Positions 43,268-52,810 are shown, counted from the first letter of the stretch. The stretch is DNA of 64,000 nucleotides from CAUZWH01 sp965224275 (GCA_965224275.1 CBDCYR010000015.1:1-64000), one strand, 5' to 3'. Notes: generated from the letters alone by a model not told the origin. A program made the numbers and translations.

Positions 43268-44538
43268 AGGCGCCTCTAAAAATGCCTTCCGGCGCTCTCA
43301 ATCGGTTAGAATCGGGGCGACGTGACACGGGGATCAGGGGAACCAGCGATGGGCCAAATGGGCTTTTTTGACATCGCGAATCGGTATGCGGGGCTGGACG
43401 CCAAGAACGACCCGCTGGTGAAGATCGACGAGGTTGTTCCGTGGGAAGACTTCCGACCGCGTCTCGAGGCGGCATGGCGCAAGCCGGACGAGGACCGGAA
43501 GTCTCCGGCGGGACGCAAGCCGTGGGATGCGCTGGTGATGTTCAAGGCGATCGTTCTCTGCGCGCTTTACAACCTGTCGGACGATCAGGTGGAGTACCAG
43601 CTTCGCGACCGCCTCTCGTTCATGCGGTTTCTGGGGTTGGGGCTTGAGGACCGGGTTCCCGACGCCAAGACGGTGTGGCTCTACCGCGAACACTTGGCGC
43701 AGGCGGGGGTGATCGAGGCGTTGTTCGATGTCTTCGACGGCTCTCTGAAGAAGCGGGGCTACTTGGCGATGGGCGGCCAGATCATCGACGCCTCGATCGT
43801 TCCGGTCCCCCAACAGCGCAACAGCCGTGACGAGAACGCGCGGATCAAGGATGGCGAGACGCCGGAGGGCTGGGAGAAGCAGCCGGCCAAGCGTCGCCAG
43901 AAGGATACGGACGCGCGGTGGACCAAGAAGCACGGCAAGAGCCATTACGGCTACAAGAACCATGTGAATGTGGACCGCCGCCACAAGCTGGTGCGGCGTT
44001 ATCAGGTGACCGACGCGGCGGTGCACGACAGCCAGGTCGTGGAGGACATCCTGGATGCGGACAACACTGCTTCGGACGTGTGGGCGGACAGCGCCTACCG
44101 GTCGGCGGAGATCGAGGCGAAGCTGGGTGAGAAGGGTCTGAAGAGCCGGATCCACCGCAAGGGGCATCGCAACAAGCCGCTGAACGAGCACGAGAAGCGG
44201 GGCAACGAGACCCGTTCGAAGGTGCGGGCTCGGGTGGAGCACGTCTTCGGGGCCCAGAGCAACGACATGGGCGGGACGCTGGTGCGCGGCATCGGGCTGG
44301 TGCGGGCCAAGGCACGGATCGGGCTGAAGAACCTCGCCTACAACATGCGCCGCCTGGTGCAGTTGGAGCGCCTCGCGGCGGCGGCGCCACCGTGACGGTA
44401 TTCAGGGCAGGAGTCCGTGCAGGCTACGAGTTTCGGCATCAAATCAACCGCTCAGGAGCGACCGAACGCCAAAATCCCGAGGCCGGGTGACGTCCGCTGC
44501 CCCGGTTCGGGCTCATCTGGGCATTTTTCGAGGTGCCC
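43268..44538 (+). mobile_element. IS5-family element, type C, copy 2
   Basis: A 1271-base element, the same as that at 22543-23813. It is flanked by CCAA at 43264-43267 and 44539-44542. It interrupts the quinone reductase gene. Confidence 0.92.
43349..44395 (+). CDS. IS5-family DDE transposase (type C), copy 2
   Basis: A 348-residue transposase with motifs QIIDASIVPVPQQR, DVWADSAYRS and RARVEHVFG. It differs from the copy at 22624 by one residue seen (FDVFDG). The frame is intact; ATG at 43349. Confidence 0.92.
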   Translation: MGQMGFFDIANRYAGLDAKNDPLVKIDEVVPWEDFRPRLEAAWRKPDEDRKSPAGRKPWDALVMFKAIVLCALYNLSDDQVEYQLRDRLSFMRFLGLGLEDRVPDAKTVWLYREHLAQAGVIEALFDVFDGSLKKRGYLAMGGQIIDASIVPVPQQRNSRDENARIKDGETPEGWEKQPAKRRQKDTDARWTKKHGKSHYGYKNHVNVDRRHKLVRRYQVTDAAVHDSQVVEDILDADNTASDVWADSAYRSAEIEAKLGEKGLKSRIHRKGHRNKPLNEHEKRGNETRSKVRARVEHVFGAQSNDMGGTLVRGIGLVRAKARIGLKNLAYNMRRLVQLERLAAAAPP

Positions 44539-44669
44539 CCAATGTGGTCTACGGACCGGCTCGAATGAGCGATGCGCAGCGTGCCGAGGCACTCGCCATC
44601 TATCGCACGCGGCTGGCAACGATCGCCCGTGAGGCGCCGATCAAATTGGTCTGCGGCGGCCCGGCCTAG
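44539..44669 (+). pseudogene. NAD(P)H:quinone reductase family, C-terminal fragment
   Basis: After removal of the IS and one CCAA, VLKP continues as NVVYGPARMSDAQRAEALAI, then YRTRLATIAREAPI and a TAG at 44667-44669. That is the normal C-terminal helix region of the family. The restored product has about 248 residues. Confidence 0.82.
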
Positions 44670-44688
44670 TCGACTGCGCTGTCGATTG

Positions 44689-44970
44689 CTAAAGCGCTAG
44701 GGCGCCAAACCCGAGCAGTGCCAACAGCCCGACGGCGAAAAACAACGAGCTGCCAAATCCGATTAGCGACAACACGATGCCGACAATAGCGAGCAGGATT
44801 TGACCCTTGAACAACGCCACGACGCCGAATACGAAACCCAGCGGGCCGAACAAAACGCCCAACGCAAATACCGAGATGATGCCGAATATCAGGCTCAGCA
44901 GTCCGGCCCATGGGGTCGATTTCTCGACGATCACGATCTCCTTGGGGGCTTGGCTCGGTTGCTCACTCAT
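44689..44970 (-). CDS. Small membrane protein (DUF4190-like)
   Basis: A 93-residue protein with a polar N-terminus (MSEQPSQAPKEIVIVEKSTP) and two to three hydrophobic segments (WAGLLSLIFGIISVFALGVL, FVFGVVALFKGQIL, LAIVGIVLSLIGFGSSLF). The glycine-rich helix pattern resembles DUF4190 proteins. The ATG at 44970 begins the conserved-looking part. It is divergent from the MFS gene. The function is unknown. Confidence 0.65.
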   Translation of the reverse strand: MSEQPSQAPKEIVIVEKSTPWAGLLSLIFGIISVFALGVLFGPLGFVFGVVALFKGQILLAIVGIVLSLIGFGSSLFFAVGLLALLGFGALAL

Positions 44971-45111
44971 CGATTGTTTTCTTTCCCTAAGCTTTGCGGC
45001 GGGCTGTGGCCGGTCAACACCCGGGCGCTGATTGGTGAGGCTGATTCTTAAACATGGCACGCGTCACGTAAAGCAGCTATGACCGACGCCTTGCGTTAGA
45101 CGCCCGATCTC

Positions 45112-46365
45112 ATGATTAGAAAAAACGCGCGCGCCGCCATCGGCGTCTTCGCCGCCCTTTGCGGCATTTATGTCGTGAGCCACTTTTATCGGGTGTCGAA
45201 CGGCGTTATCGCTCCCAATCTGATGCGCGAACTCGATCTGTCTCAGGAGGCAATGGGAACGCTCACGGGTGCGTTCTTTATCACCTTCTCGCTGACCCAA
45301 ATTCCCGTCGGCATCATGCTCGACCGGCTGGGAACGCGCTACACCATCCCCATCATGATGACCTTCGCAGTGGTCGGTTCGCTCATCTTCGCCGCCGCGG
45401 CCGGGATGGCCGGTCTCACGGCTGGGCGCATGCTGATGGGGCTCGGCTGCAGCTGCGTCTACGTCGGTGCGCTGGCCGTCGCCAGCCGCTGGTTTCAGAC
45501 CCGCTACTTCGCGACAGTCGCAGGTATTCTGGTGGCCGCCGGCAACGCCGGTAATCTTCTGGCGACAAAGCCGCTGGCGGATGTTGTCGCTGCGGTGGGG
45601 TGGCGCACCACATTTGTCGGGATGGCTGGGGTAGCGGCGATCGGCGCAATCATCGTTATTTTGTTCGTCCGCGATGCCCCGCCGGACCACCCGTTTCATA
45701 GCCGTGCGTCGGAGCGATTGGGCTCGGTTCTAAAGGGCGTCGGTGACGTGTTCCGAATCGGTGACCTGCCGCCGATGTTGGTGGTTCAGTTCTTCGGCTA
45801 TGCCAATGTGATGACCATCCTTGGCCTGTGGGGCGGGCCCTATCTGCACGATGTCTACGGTCTCGGTCTGGAGGCCCGCGGCAATGTCCTGTCGGTGATG
45901 GGAATTGGTTTGATCGTCGGCAGCCTCACCTTTGGCCCGCTCGATCGCGTGTTTGATACGCGCAAGGGGATCGTCATCGGTGGCGGTATGTTCGCGGTGG
46001 CGATCCTGGTACTCCTCGCGGTGCTTGCCAAACCGCCCTTGTGGTTGGTGATGACCCTGTTTGCACTGCTCGCATTTAGCAACGCCTATAATGTTGTCGG
46101 TATGGCGCATGCCCGCGCGGTCGTTCCTGATCGTATGATCGGTCGCGGCATGACCGTAATCGCGCTCTTCACGATGGGCGGCGTGGCAACGCTTCAGATC
46201 GTCACCGGTCTGATCCTCGGCGCTTTCGCCAACGCCGACGGAATCGTTCCGGAAGTCGGGTACCGCACGATGTATGGGGTGGTCGCGGCCTGCGTATTTG
46301 CGGGGTTGCTCTACTACACGCGCACCAGTGACGCTAAACCGAGCTTGGACAAGGCGGTCGCCTAA
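45112..46365 (+). CDS. MFS transporter
   Basis: A 417-residue major facilitator transporter with about twelve membrane helices. The loop-2 motif is seen as GIMLDRLGTRYTIP. It starts MIRKNARAAIGVFAALCGIY and has a FYRVSNGVIAPNLMRELDLS segment of the nitrate/phosphonate-like group, but the substrate is not clear. A DUF3303 gene follows after 13 bases and may be co-transcribed. Confidence 0.88.
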   Translation: MIRKNARAAIGVFAALCGIYVVSHFYRVSNGVIAPNLMRELDLSQEAMGTLTGAFFITFSLTQIPVGIMLDRLGTRYTIPIMMTFAVVGSLIFAAAAGMAGLTAGRMLMGLGCSCVYVGALAVASRWFQTRYFATVAGILVAAGNAGNLLATKPLADVVAAVGWRTTFVGMAGVAAIGAIIVILFVRDAPPDHPFHSRASERLGSVLKGVGDVFRIGDLPPMLVVQFFGYANVMTILGLWGGPYLHDVYGLGLEARGNVLSVMGIGLIVGSLTFGPLDRVFDTRKGIVIGGGMFAVAILVLLAVLAKPPLWLVMTLFALLAFSNAYNVVGMAHARAVVPDRMIGRGMTVIALFTMGGVATLQIVTGLILGAFANADGIVPEVGYRTMYGVVAACVFAGLLYYTRTSDAKPSLDKAVA

Positions 46366-46378
46366 CGAGGTATTGGCC

Positions 46379-46663
46379 ATGCGCTATATGGTGATCGAGC
46401 ACTTCGGCAATAACGTAAAAGCCGTTTACCAACGTTACCGTGACGTGGGCCGTCTGATGCCGGCGGGTGTGACCTACGTTGATAGTTGGGTTTTTGGGCG
46501 CTGCTTTCAAGTGGTTGATTGTGAGGACGAAGCCTTGTTGGAGAAGTGGGCCGATAACTGGCGCGACCTCGTCACATTCGAATTTTTCCCCGTTGTTTCT
46601 TCCGCCAAGGCGGCCCAAGCGGCACTCGACGAGAGTTCCCACGGGCAGCATTCAATTAGCTAG
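46379..46663 (+). CDS. DUF3303 family protein
   Basis: A 94-residue protein beginning MRYMVIEHFGNNVKAVYQRY. It has MPAGVTYVDSWVFGRCFQVV and LVTFEFFPVVSSAKA, the dimeric alpha-beta barrel pattern of DUF3303. These proteins resemble stress-responsive ferredoxin-like folds without known reaction. The ATG at 46379 follows the MFS stop by 13 bases. Confidence 0.82.
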   Translation: MRYMVIEHFGNNVKAVYQRYRDVGRLMPAGVTYVDSWVFGRCFQVVDCEDEALLEKWADNWRDLVTFEFFPVVSSAKAAQAALDESSHGQHSIS

Positions 46664-46795
46664 CTATTTTATTCACGCGCCAAAGACGCGGATCACTTCG
46701 TCAAGCGAACGACGACGGTCCTCGGTTTGCTGCTTTTCCTCGGCGCGGGGCTTGTGCCAATAGTTTGTAGAGTTCCTCGGCGCCGGCGGGCCGGT

Positions 46796-47215
46796 CTACG
46801 CGCTGGGTGCGTGGCCGGCGAGCCAGGTCTCATGCAGGTGAACCCACTCGAACCCATTTCGCAGCGCGTCGTTGCGCCGAAACAAGATGCTGCTCAGGCG
46901 TGCGCTTTGTAGACCCCCACTTTCCTGCCACTCCTCGTAGGTGCCGACGCATGCCGTGTCATCGTGCCAGCGCACGAGGCAGTTTTCGATCCAGATGCGA
47001 AAATCGACCCCCTCGGCGCCATGCGCCTGCCTGAGACCGGGAACCAACGCCTCACGGAGCGTGGCCTCACCTGAGGGCGAAATAATCATGAAATCATCGG
47101 CCAGCACGGCGGCGAACGACGCATAGGTCTGGTCATTCTTGGGCAGGCTTCCCGATAACCAGCCCGTGAGGAAGTCGTGGGTTTCGATGACCTCGGCTTT
47201 GAATTGTTGTTCCAT
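46796..47215 (-). CDS. SnoaL/NTF2-like protein
   Basis: A 139-residue protein of the nuclear-transport-factor-2 fold. It starts MEQQFKAEVIETHDFLTGWL and has DDFMIISPSGEATLREAL and NGFEWVHLHETWL. Family members include small isomerases and hydrolases of unknown substrate. The ATG at 47215 has GGAGG five bases before it. It lies downstream of a VOC gene on the same strand and may belong to the same catabolic unit. Confidence 0.82.
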   Translation of the reverse strand: MEQQFKAEVIETHDFLTGWLSGSLPKNDQTYASFAAVLADDFMIISPSGEATLREALVPGLRQAHGAEGVDFRIWIENCLVRWHDDTACVGTYEEWQESGGLQSARLSSILFRRNDALRNGFEWVHLHETWLAGHAPSA

Positions 47216-47265
47216 CTTGCCTCCGGGCACTAGACCCAAACGTCGGTGGTGTTAATTGGATGCCC

Positions 47266-48207
47266 TTACTTGGCGTCGCGGCGGGCGCGTGTCGGCGGTA
47301 GGGCCCGCGCGCGTGGCAACCCGCTTCCCAGCACCCATTCGGCGAAGGTATCGGGTGCCGGGTCCCAGGTCCCAGGCTGCCACCGCTCGGTGAGTGAATC
47401 CTCATCCCAAAAATACTCCGCGAGGCCGCCCGCCGGATTCTTGAAATACCAGAAATACGCTGACGAAATACGGTGCCGACCCGGGCCGATAGCGGTCGGC
47501 CATCCGCGGTTACTCATGAATTGGCCGCCGGCAAACAGTTCGTGGATGTCCCGCACACCGAAGGCCACGTGGTTGAGGGTGGGGCCATTCTCGGCTTCCA
47601 GAAGAAATAGATTGTGATGACCGCCGCGGGCGCTGGCGCGCAGGAAAAACCCCCGACCTCGGTAGACATCTGACAACGCAAATCCAAGGCGCTCCATATA
47701 GAAACGCTTGGTGCGTTCACGATCGCGGACGTTCATGACAACATGACCGATCGTTAGCGGATGCGCGCGTTCGTAATAGGGGGCCCGCTGATCGACACGT
47801 TGGATCGCACCCGGCGCATTCACGTCCGTTGGTTGCGATGTCAGTCGCTTGCGTCGGCTGACGCGAAATCCAAGGGCGAGGCCGTTGTCGTCGGTCGACC
47901 ACAGTGTGCCATCGCGGTCGTGTTCGACCTCGCGATCGTTGCCCAGCTCCCGTTCGATAACGGTGAGGTCTCTTTTGGCTGTCACGCCCCAAGTGAGCGC
48001 ACGGATCGTCGATTTGCGTTCAATCGCCTTGGGCAAAGCTTTTGCGGAGCGTGGCCGGACCACGACTTCGGATCCATCGGCTGTCGCGAACACGGCTTTT
48101 GTGGCGCCGCGGCTTCGACGTTCGAGGCCCCAGTCTGCAAAGAAGGTTGTGGCCTTGGTTAGATTGGTAACCCCGTAGGTGACCGCATCGATACCGGTAA
48201 TCGTCAT
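47266..48207 (-). CDS. VOC family two-domain dioxygenase-like protein
   Basis: A 313-residue protein with two vicinal-oxygen-chelate domains, the layout of type I extradiol dioxygenases. The first domain begins MTITGIDAVTYGVTNLTKAT. The second has metal-type residues in LTIGHVVMNVRDRERTKRFY, a GGHHNLFLLE motif (the His pair often found in this family), LNHVAFGVRDI and AEYFWDED. It may cleave an aromatic ring next to a hydroxyl. The ATG at 48207 lies in a 16-base tandem repeat. It is divergent from the CMD gene. Confidence 0.78.
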   Translation of the reverse strand: MTITGIDAVTYGVTNLTKATTFFADWGLERRSRGATKAVFATADGSEVVVRPRSAKALPKAIERKSTIRALTWGVTAKRDLTVIERELGNDREVEHDRDGTLWSTDDNGLALGFRVSRRKRLTSQPTDVNAPGAIQRVDQRAPYYERAHPLTIGHVVMNVRDRERTKRFYMERLGFALSDVYRGRGFFLRASARGGHHNLFLLEAENGPTLNHVAFGVRDIHELFAGGQFMSNRGWPTAIGPGRHRISSAYFWYFKNPAGGLAEYFWDEDSLTERWQPGTWDPAPDTFAEWVLGSGLPRARALPPTRARRDAK

Positions 48208-48236
48208 TTAAGCTATACCTCATTTAAGCTATACCT
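48205..48236. repeat. 16-base tandem duplication at the VOC start
   Basis: CATTTAAGCTATACCT occurs twice without a gap (48205-48220, 48221-48236). Read on the minus strand the unit contains an ATG and a GAGG ribosome-binding-like element. The VOC start is in the copy nearest the gene; the others hit a stop codon after eight codons. Confidence 0.75.
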
Positions 48237-48333
48237 CATTGGCGGGTGAGCGATTGTGCGACCAAGATCGTGACATCACCACAGAGAGCCCTTTCGAGTG
48301 CGCTTATTATGTTGGGAACAGGGATAAACGACC

Positions 48334-48711
48334 ATGGCTAAGACGAAAGAAGAGTATTTTGAATCCTACGAGGAACTTCTGGGATTCGTACCGCCTCGGA
48401 TCCAGGCGCGGGTATCGCTCGGGCTCGAGTGCGACGCAGATTTGTTGGACAAGGTTGAAATCGTGCGTCAGGCGGCGATGAATCCGGACTGTCTCGACGT
48501 GAAAACGGCGCAGATGATTTTGTTTGCCGTCCTTCTTTCGCAAGCACAGCCGGCGGCCCGAATACATGCGATCGCTGCCAAACGAGCCGGCGCCGGCAAG
48601 GAAGAACTGCACGCGGTGGCTGGACTCGCTTATCTCTTCCGAGGGCTGACAGCTTTCAACATGGGCGCGGAAATCATCACTGAGATCTTTGACGGTGAGG
48701 CGGCGGCCTGA
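48334..48711 (+). CDS. Carboxymuconolactone decarboxylase family protein
   Basis: A 125-residue AhpD/CMD-fold protein. It begins MAKTKEEYFESYEELLG and has DVKTAQMILFAVLLSQ, HAIAAKRAGAGKEEL and GLTAFNMGAEII. The CXXC motif of AhpD-type peroxidases is absent, so it is closer to the decarboxylase-like branch, which lacks a redox Cys pair. Its neighbours (feruloyl-CoA-type ligase, VOC protein) support a role in aromatic catabolism. Confidence 0.78.
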   Translation: MAKTKEEYFESYEELLGFVPPRIQARVSLGLECDADLLDKVEIVRQAAMNPDCLDVKTAQMILFAVLLSQAQPAARIHAIAAKRAGAGKEELHAVAGLAYLFRGLTAFNMGAEIITEIFDGEAAA

Positions 48712-48718
48712 CCGTCTC

Positions 48719-50562
48719 TCACACGATGATGATATCTTTAGTCGGCGGATCGGCGTAGAGCGCGGTAACCAATTCGGCACGTCGCTCGAGCGTCGCGCGC
48801 TGGTTGATGTAGCCTTTGTCGGTTATTTCGTTGGCGTCGATCATCGGCGGCTCGGCCATCATCAGCACGCGTTGGACTTGTCGGCTGCTACCGGGGTTGG
48901 CCGCGTTGTAGGTGAGCAGGCCGGCGACGATGTGTTCACGAACGCGCGGATTGGCGATTAATTCCTCGACCGAGGCGGCATCGTCGACACCCGCGATCGC
49001 GCGGCACCGAACCAGGTTTAGCCATGCCAGAACGGCAACGTAGTCACGATCGTGCCCGGCGACGACGACATCCTGAAATACCGGTTCAGCCGCGGCGATT
49101 GTCGTGATTCGCACTTGGCCAGTATTCACCCATGTCCCGGATGTTAGCTTGAAATCCTCCGCCACCCGGCCATCGAAAATCAATCCCTTGAGTGGATCGT
49201 TTGCGTCTGCCAGGCGGGCCGCGTCGCCAATGCGGTAGAAGCCGTCCTCGTCGAAAGCACCCTCAGTGAGATCGGGCCTTTTGAGGTAGCCGGCGTCACA
49301 TTCGGGCCTTTGACCAGAATTTCGTCCTTCGACCCGCTCGGGACAAGTTTGACAGTAATTTCGGGTCCCGGTAGCCCGATGACCCCGGCGCGTTCGATCG
49401 GCCAGTGAACCCAGGTTGCGCCCGGTGCGGTTTCGGTCGAGCCCCAAGCCGACAGCATCACGACGCGGCGTCCCGTCGCGTCGATCGACAATTTCTCGAG
49501 CCGATCCCACAAATCCTGCGACAGCGCCGCGCCGGCATAGAACAAGATGTCGAGGTTTTTGAAAAAGGCATCGCGCAGGGCGGTATCGCCCTCAAGGTGC
49601 GGCAGCAACATCGAGTAGGCGACCGGCACGTTAAGGTGAAGGGTCGGGGACACATCGGCGAGATTACGCACCGACTTCTCGATCTGGCCGGGCAGGGGGC
49701 GGCCGTCATCGACGTAGAACGTGCCTCCAGCGCGCAGCATGAAGTTAAAGCACCCGTTGCCGCCAAACGTGTGATTCCACGGTAGCCAGTCAACCAGAAC
49801 CGGCGGACGTTCTTGGAGAAATGACCAGACCTGGACGAAGGCCTCGGCGTTCGAAGTCAACATCCGTTGCGTATTGATGACGCCTTTGGGCATATCGGTT
49901 GATCCTGAAGTAAACAGATATTTGGCGATCGTGTCGGGGCCGATGCTCTCCAGTGCCCTGGCTTGAGCCTCTCCAGGTGTCGTTGAAACAAGTGCGTCGA
50001 GCGGCGTCGTTGCCGAGCCCTCGGGGCGCGCGCTCGAGAAAACGATTTCGACCCCGTCGAGGTTGAGGGCAGCGAGCGCGCGCTCGAACAGTTGTCCATT
50101 TTCGACATAGATCAGACCGGGATCGACCAGCCCGAAGACATAGCGGAGCTGCGCGAAGTCTTGACTCAGCAACGAATAGGCGACCGAAACCGGCGCCACC
50201 GGGATGCCGGCCGCCATCGCGCCAAGCGACACCATCGCGTGGTTAACGCTGTTCGCCGACAGGATCATGACGGGCCGCTCAGGGCCGAGCGCGCGTTCAA
50301 GCAGCGCCTGGCTGATGGCTTGGGTGCTGTCCCACATTTGCGCATAGGTAACGCGTCGCCAAGTACCGTCGGGTCCGGTTCGATCGGCAAGGAACACCCG
50401 ATCTGGCGCCGTTTGTGCCCAATGGCGCAGCAGGTGAATGACGCTCGGCTGGTAATCCTCGAACGAATACGGCGACGATAGCAACGTGCTTCCGTCAGCG
50501 GCATGCTCCACGACGACGTCCGGTTTCAGGAAACTGACGTTCTTGAAGGGTGGTTTCGTCAT
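48719..50562 (-). CDS. Feruloyl-CoA synthetase-like acyl-CoA ligase, frameshifted
   Basis: An ANL-superfamily ligase of about 614 residues once corrected. The start PPFKNVSFLKPDVVVEHAAD and the layout match Fcs, which activates ferulate or related acids. The P-loop is KYLFTSGSTDMPKGV, with SAWGSTETAPGATW and, after the shift, GYLKRPDLTEGAFDEDGFY. A G is missing at about 49291; CCGG should read CCGGG. The C-terminal part is long (VQRVLMMAEPPMIDANEITD), typical for Fcs. Substrate choice is inferred. The gene lies 36 bases downstream of the MetE-like gene on the same strand. Confidence 0.82.
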
Positions 50563-50598
50563 AGCAGAAGAGGCCGTGGCTTTGGGCGATAGGCGCGT

Positions 50599-51711
50599 TT
50601 ACGTCCACACCTCCGCGGCGACGTCGACGATCAATTTCAGTTTGCTGATCTGATCGTCCAGCGTGACCGGGTTGCCGGTGACAACGCTAGCGAAACCGCA
50701 TTGCGGGCTGAGCGCAAGGCGCTCATACGGCACCAATTTGCTCGCCGCGTCGATCCTTCGCTTGAGGTCGTCCGGCGATTCCATCTCCGGGGTTTTGCTG
50801 CTCACGAGTCCGAGCACAACCGCTTTGTGGTTTGGAACACTTGCGAGTGGCGCGAAATCTCCCGACCGCTCATCGTCATATTCGAGGAAGAAGGCATCGA
50901 CGTCGATGTCGTTGAACAACCGCTCCGCGACATATTGATAGCTTCCCTCCGACAGCCATTTGCCTTTGAAATTGCCGCGGCATAGATGCATCGCGATCGT
51001 TACACCCTCAGGCCGGCCGACGAGGGAATTGTTGATGAGCTTGACGTACGCATCCACCAGACGGTCTGGATCTTCCCCCCGGTCGATGACGCCTTGGCGC
51101 ACGGTCGCATCGCATAACATTGCCAGCGGGACTTCATCGATCTGCAAATAGGTCGCGCCGCGTCCGCTTAGGTCTGCGATTTCGGCTTGGTAGATCTCCG
51201 CAAGGTCGTCGAAAAACTCTTCCTCGTCGGCGTAGCCCGCATTGAGGTGGGCGTCCCAATCACCCCAAAAATGCATTGATGGGGGCGATGGTAAGGTCGT
51301 TTTGGGTGTGCGCGATGTGGTTGATTTTACGAAATCGAAATCATCCCCGGAAAGGGTGCGCGGCCGCTTAAGTTTGCTGGTTGGATGCGGCGCCATGAAA
51401 TGCACGCGCTCGCCGCTTTCGTCGCTGAACTCGAAGCGTGCCTCCGCGACATCGAGCCCGCCAATTCCTTCGGCAAAATGTGACCAATAAGACGAACGGC
51501 GAAACTCGCCGTCGGTTACCGACTGCAGCCCAATATCCTCCTGCAATGCGACGACATCACGAATCGCACTGTCTTGGATTGTCTGAAATTCTTCAGCGCT
51601 AATGGTCCCCTGATTGCGCTCGCGAAATGCCTGTCTGAGTTCAGCCGGCCTCAACAAACTGCCGACGTGATCGGCATGAAAAGGGGGCCTATTAGCGGCT
51701 GGCGTCGTCAT
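50599..51711 (-). CDS. MetE-like (cobalamin-independent methionine synthase C-terminal) protein
   Basis: A 370-residue protein corresponding to the catalytic half of MetE. It starts with FHADHVGSLLRPAELR. Zinc-ligand-like residues are His and Cys in AMHLCRGNFKG and Cys in LSPQCGFASV; VTDGEFRRSSYW and YLQIDEVPLAML are also family marks. Single-domain relatives transfer methyl groups between folate or other donors and thiols. Lying next to a feruloyl-CoA-type ligase, it may use methyl groups from methoxylated aromatics; this is speculation. It is divergent from the QueG-like gene. Confidence 0.85.
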   Translation of the reverse strand: MTTPAANRPPFHADHVGSLLRPAELRQAFRERNQGTISAEEFQTIQDSAIRDVVALQEDIGLQSVTDGEFRRSSYWSHFAEGIGGLDVAEARFEFSDESGERVHFMAPHPTSKLKRPRTLSGDDFDFVKSTTSRTPKTTLPSPPSMHFWGDWDAHLNAGYADEEEFFDDLAEIYQAEIADLSGRGATYLQIDEVPLAMLCDATVRQGVIDRGEDPDRLVDAYVKLINNSLVGRPEGVTIAMHLCRGNFKGKWLSEGSYQYVAERLFNDIDVDAFFLEYDDERSGDFAPLASVPNHKAVVLGLVSSKTPEMESPDDLKRRIDAASKLVPYERLALSPQCGFASVVTGNPVTLDDQISKLKLIVDVAAEVWT

Positions 51712-51804
51712 CGGTGATTTCTTTCAAAAGCATTTATCGAGTATGTGGGTTGCCGTACCTATACCTGGGATTATCACTTTTCTCACCCACGCAATCTCGA
51801 TCAT

Positions 51805-51820
51805 TGGTCTTGTCAGACCA
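51805..51820. promoter_or_regulatory. Candidate GntR/FCD-type operator
   Basis: TGGTCT-TGTC-AGACCA is a perfect 6-bp inverted repeat with a 4-base spacer in the divergent promoter region between the MetE-like and QueG-like genes. The T-GGT...ACC-A layout resembles FCD-GntR regulator operators. No regulator gene is near. Confidence 0.45.
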
Positions 51821-51898
51821 TTGTGATCAACCCACACTCGGGTTGATTCTCATTCCCGCCCACTAGGGTTGGTCCGTTGGATCAACAGCGAGAGGCTC

Positions 51899-52807
51899 AT
51901 GGCAACTGCGACGGTCGATCCAAACGACGCCAAGCGCACCATCTTGGATTATTGCAATCGCAAAGGCGCGCTGGCGGTTGGTGTCGCTGATCTCGACGCA
52001 ATCGAGCGGATTGCACCGCCGGGCCATCGTCCGCGCGATCTCATGCCGCACGTCAAATCGGTGATTTCGATTGGCGTCGGCGGTCAAACCCAGGGCGCTT
52101 GGACCATACCGGCAAAAGCGCTGGCCTATTTCGGCAGCACCGAGACCCGCGCCTACACCATCGCCTACGGGCTGGCGTTCTTCATCGAGCGAATGTTCGG
52201 TGAGCGCTCGGTCTACTGTCCGCCCGATATGGATCCCGATGCGGGGCCGCGGGTTCCATTACAAAGCCTCAAGCTGCACGCGGAACTCGCTGGCATTGGC
52301 GCCCGTTCGCTGGCGGGGGACATCCTGCTGCACCCCGACTATGGCTATATGTATTTCGCGTCCGTGTTCAGCGAAATCGAGCTTCCGCCGGATCAACCGC
52401 TCGCAGAAAATCCGTGCCCAGCGCCGTCGTGCGTCAGCCTGTTTCGTAAAACAGGTCAAACGCCCTGTATGAAATTCTGCCCAGTTCAGTGTTTGAGCGG
52501 CGATATCGACCAAGACGGTAAGCAGAAGGAAATGCACTACGACATGGCGGCATGTGCCGAGATGACTCAGCAATATGAAACGGTTCCTTCGGCGATCATG
52601 AATGCGATTCGTGCGGAGACCGATCAGGATCAGGAAGACGCCCTGTTCGATCCCGACAACAAGATGCTGTGGTACAAAATGTCGGTGGGCACTGGCGGTT
52701 TGCTGGCACAATGTTTCGAATGCATGCGTGTGTGCCCGATCGCAACCCAGGCGCCACAAGCCGATCCCATTCGCCGTCGCGAGGTCGAATTGGCAGACGG
52801 GAGCTAG
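51899..52807 (+). CDS. QueG-like [4Fe-4S] ferredoxin-type oxidoreductase
   Basis: A 302-residue protein resembling the core of epoxyqueuosine reductase and reductive dehalogenases. The N-terminal domain (GALAVGVADLDAIER, VISIGVGG) is followed by Cys-rich cluster motifs CMKFCPVQC and CFECMRVCP, enough for two [4Fe-4S] clusters with nearby CPAPSC. Related enzymes use a corrinoid cofactor. The ATG at 51899 follows GAGAGG. The next gene begins three bases after the stop, so the protein is translated with an acyl-CoA ligase. It is not likely to be QueG itself, given length and context. Confidence 0.75.
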   Translation: MATATVDPNDAKRTILDYCNRKGALAVGVADLDAIERIAPPGHRPRDLMPHVKSVISIGVGGQTQGAWTIPAKALAYFGSTETRAYTIAYGLAFFIERMFGERSVYCPPDMDPDAGPRVPLQSLKLHAELAGIGARSLAGDILLHPDYGYMYFASVFSEIELPPDQPLAENPCPAPSCVSLFRKTGQTPCMKFCPVQCLSGDIDQDGKQKEMHYDMAACAEMTQQYETVPSAIMNAIRAETDQDQEDALFDPDNKMLWYKMSVGTGGLLAQCFECMRVCPIATQAPQADPIRRREVELADGS

Positions 52808-52810
52808 CCG

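Noticed and set aside
46664..46795. Possible 3' end of a minus-strand gene reading YWHKPRAEEKQQTEDRRR
   Set aside because: The segment looks protein-like, but a stop codon lies close upstream and no start is available. It may be a remnant; it is not enough to call a gene.
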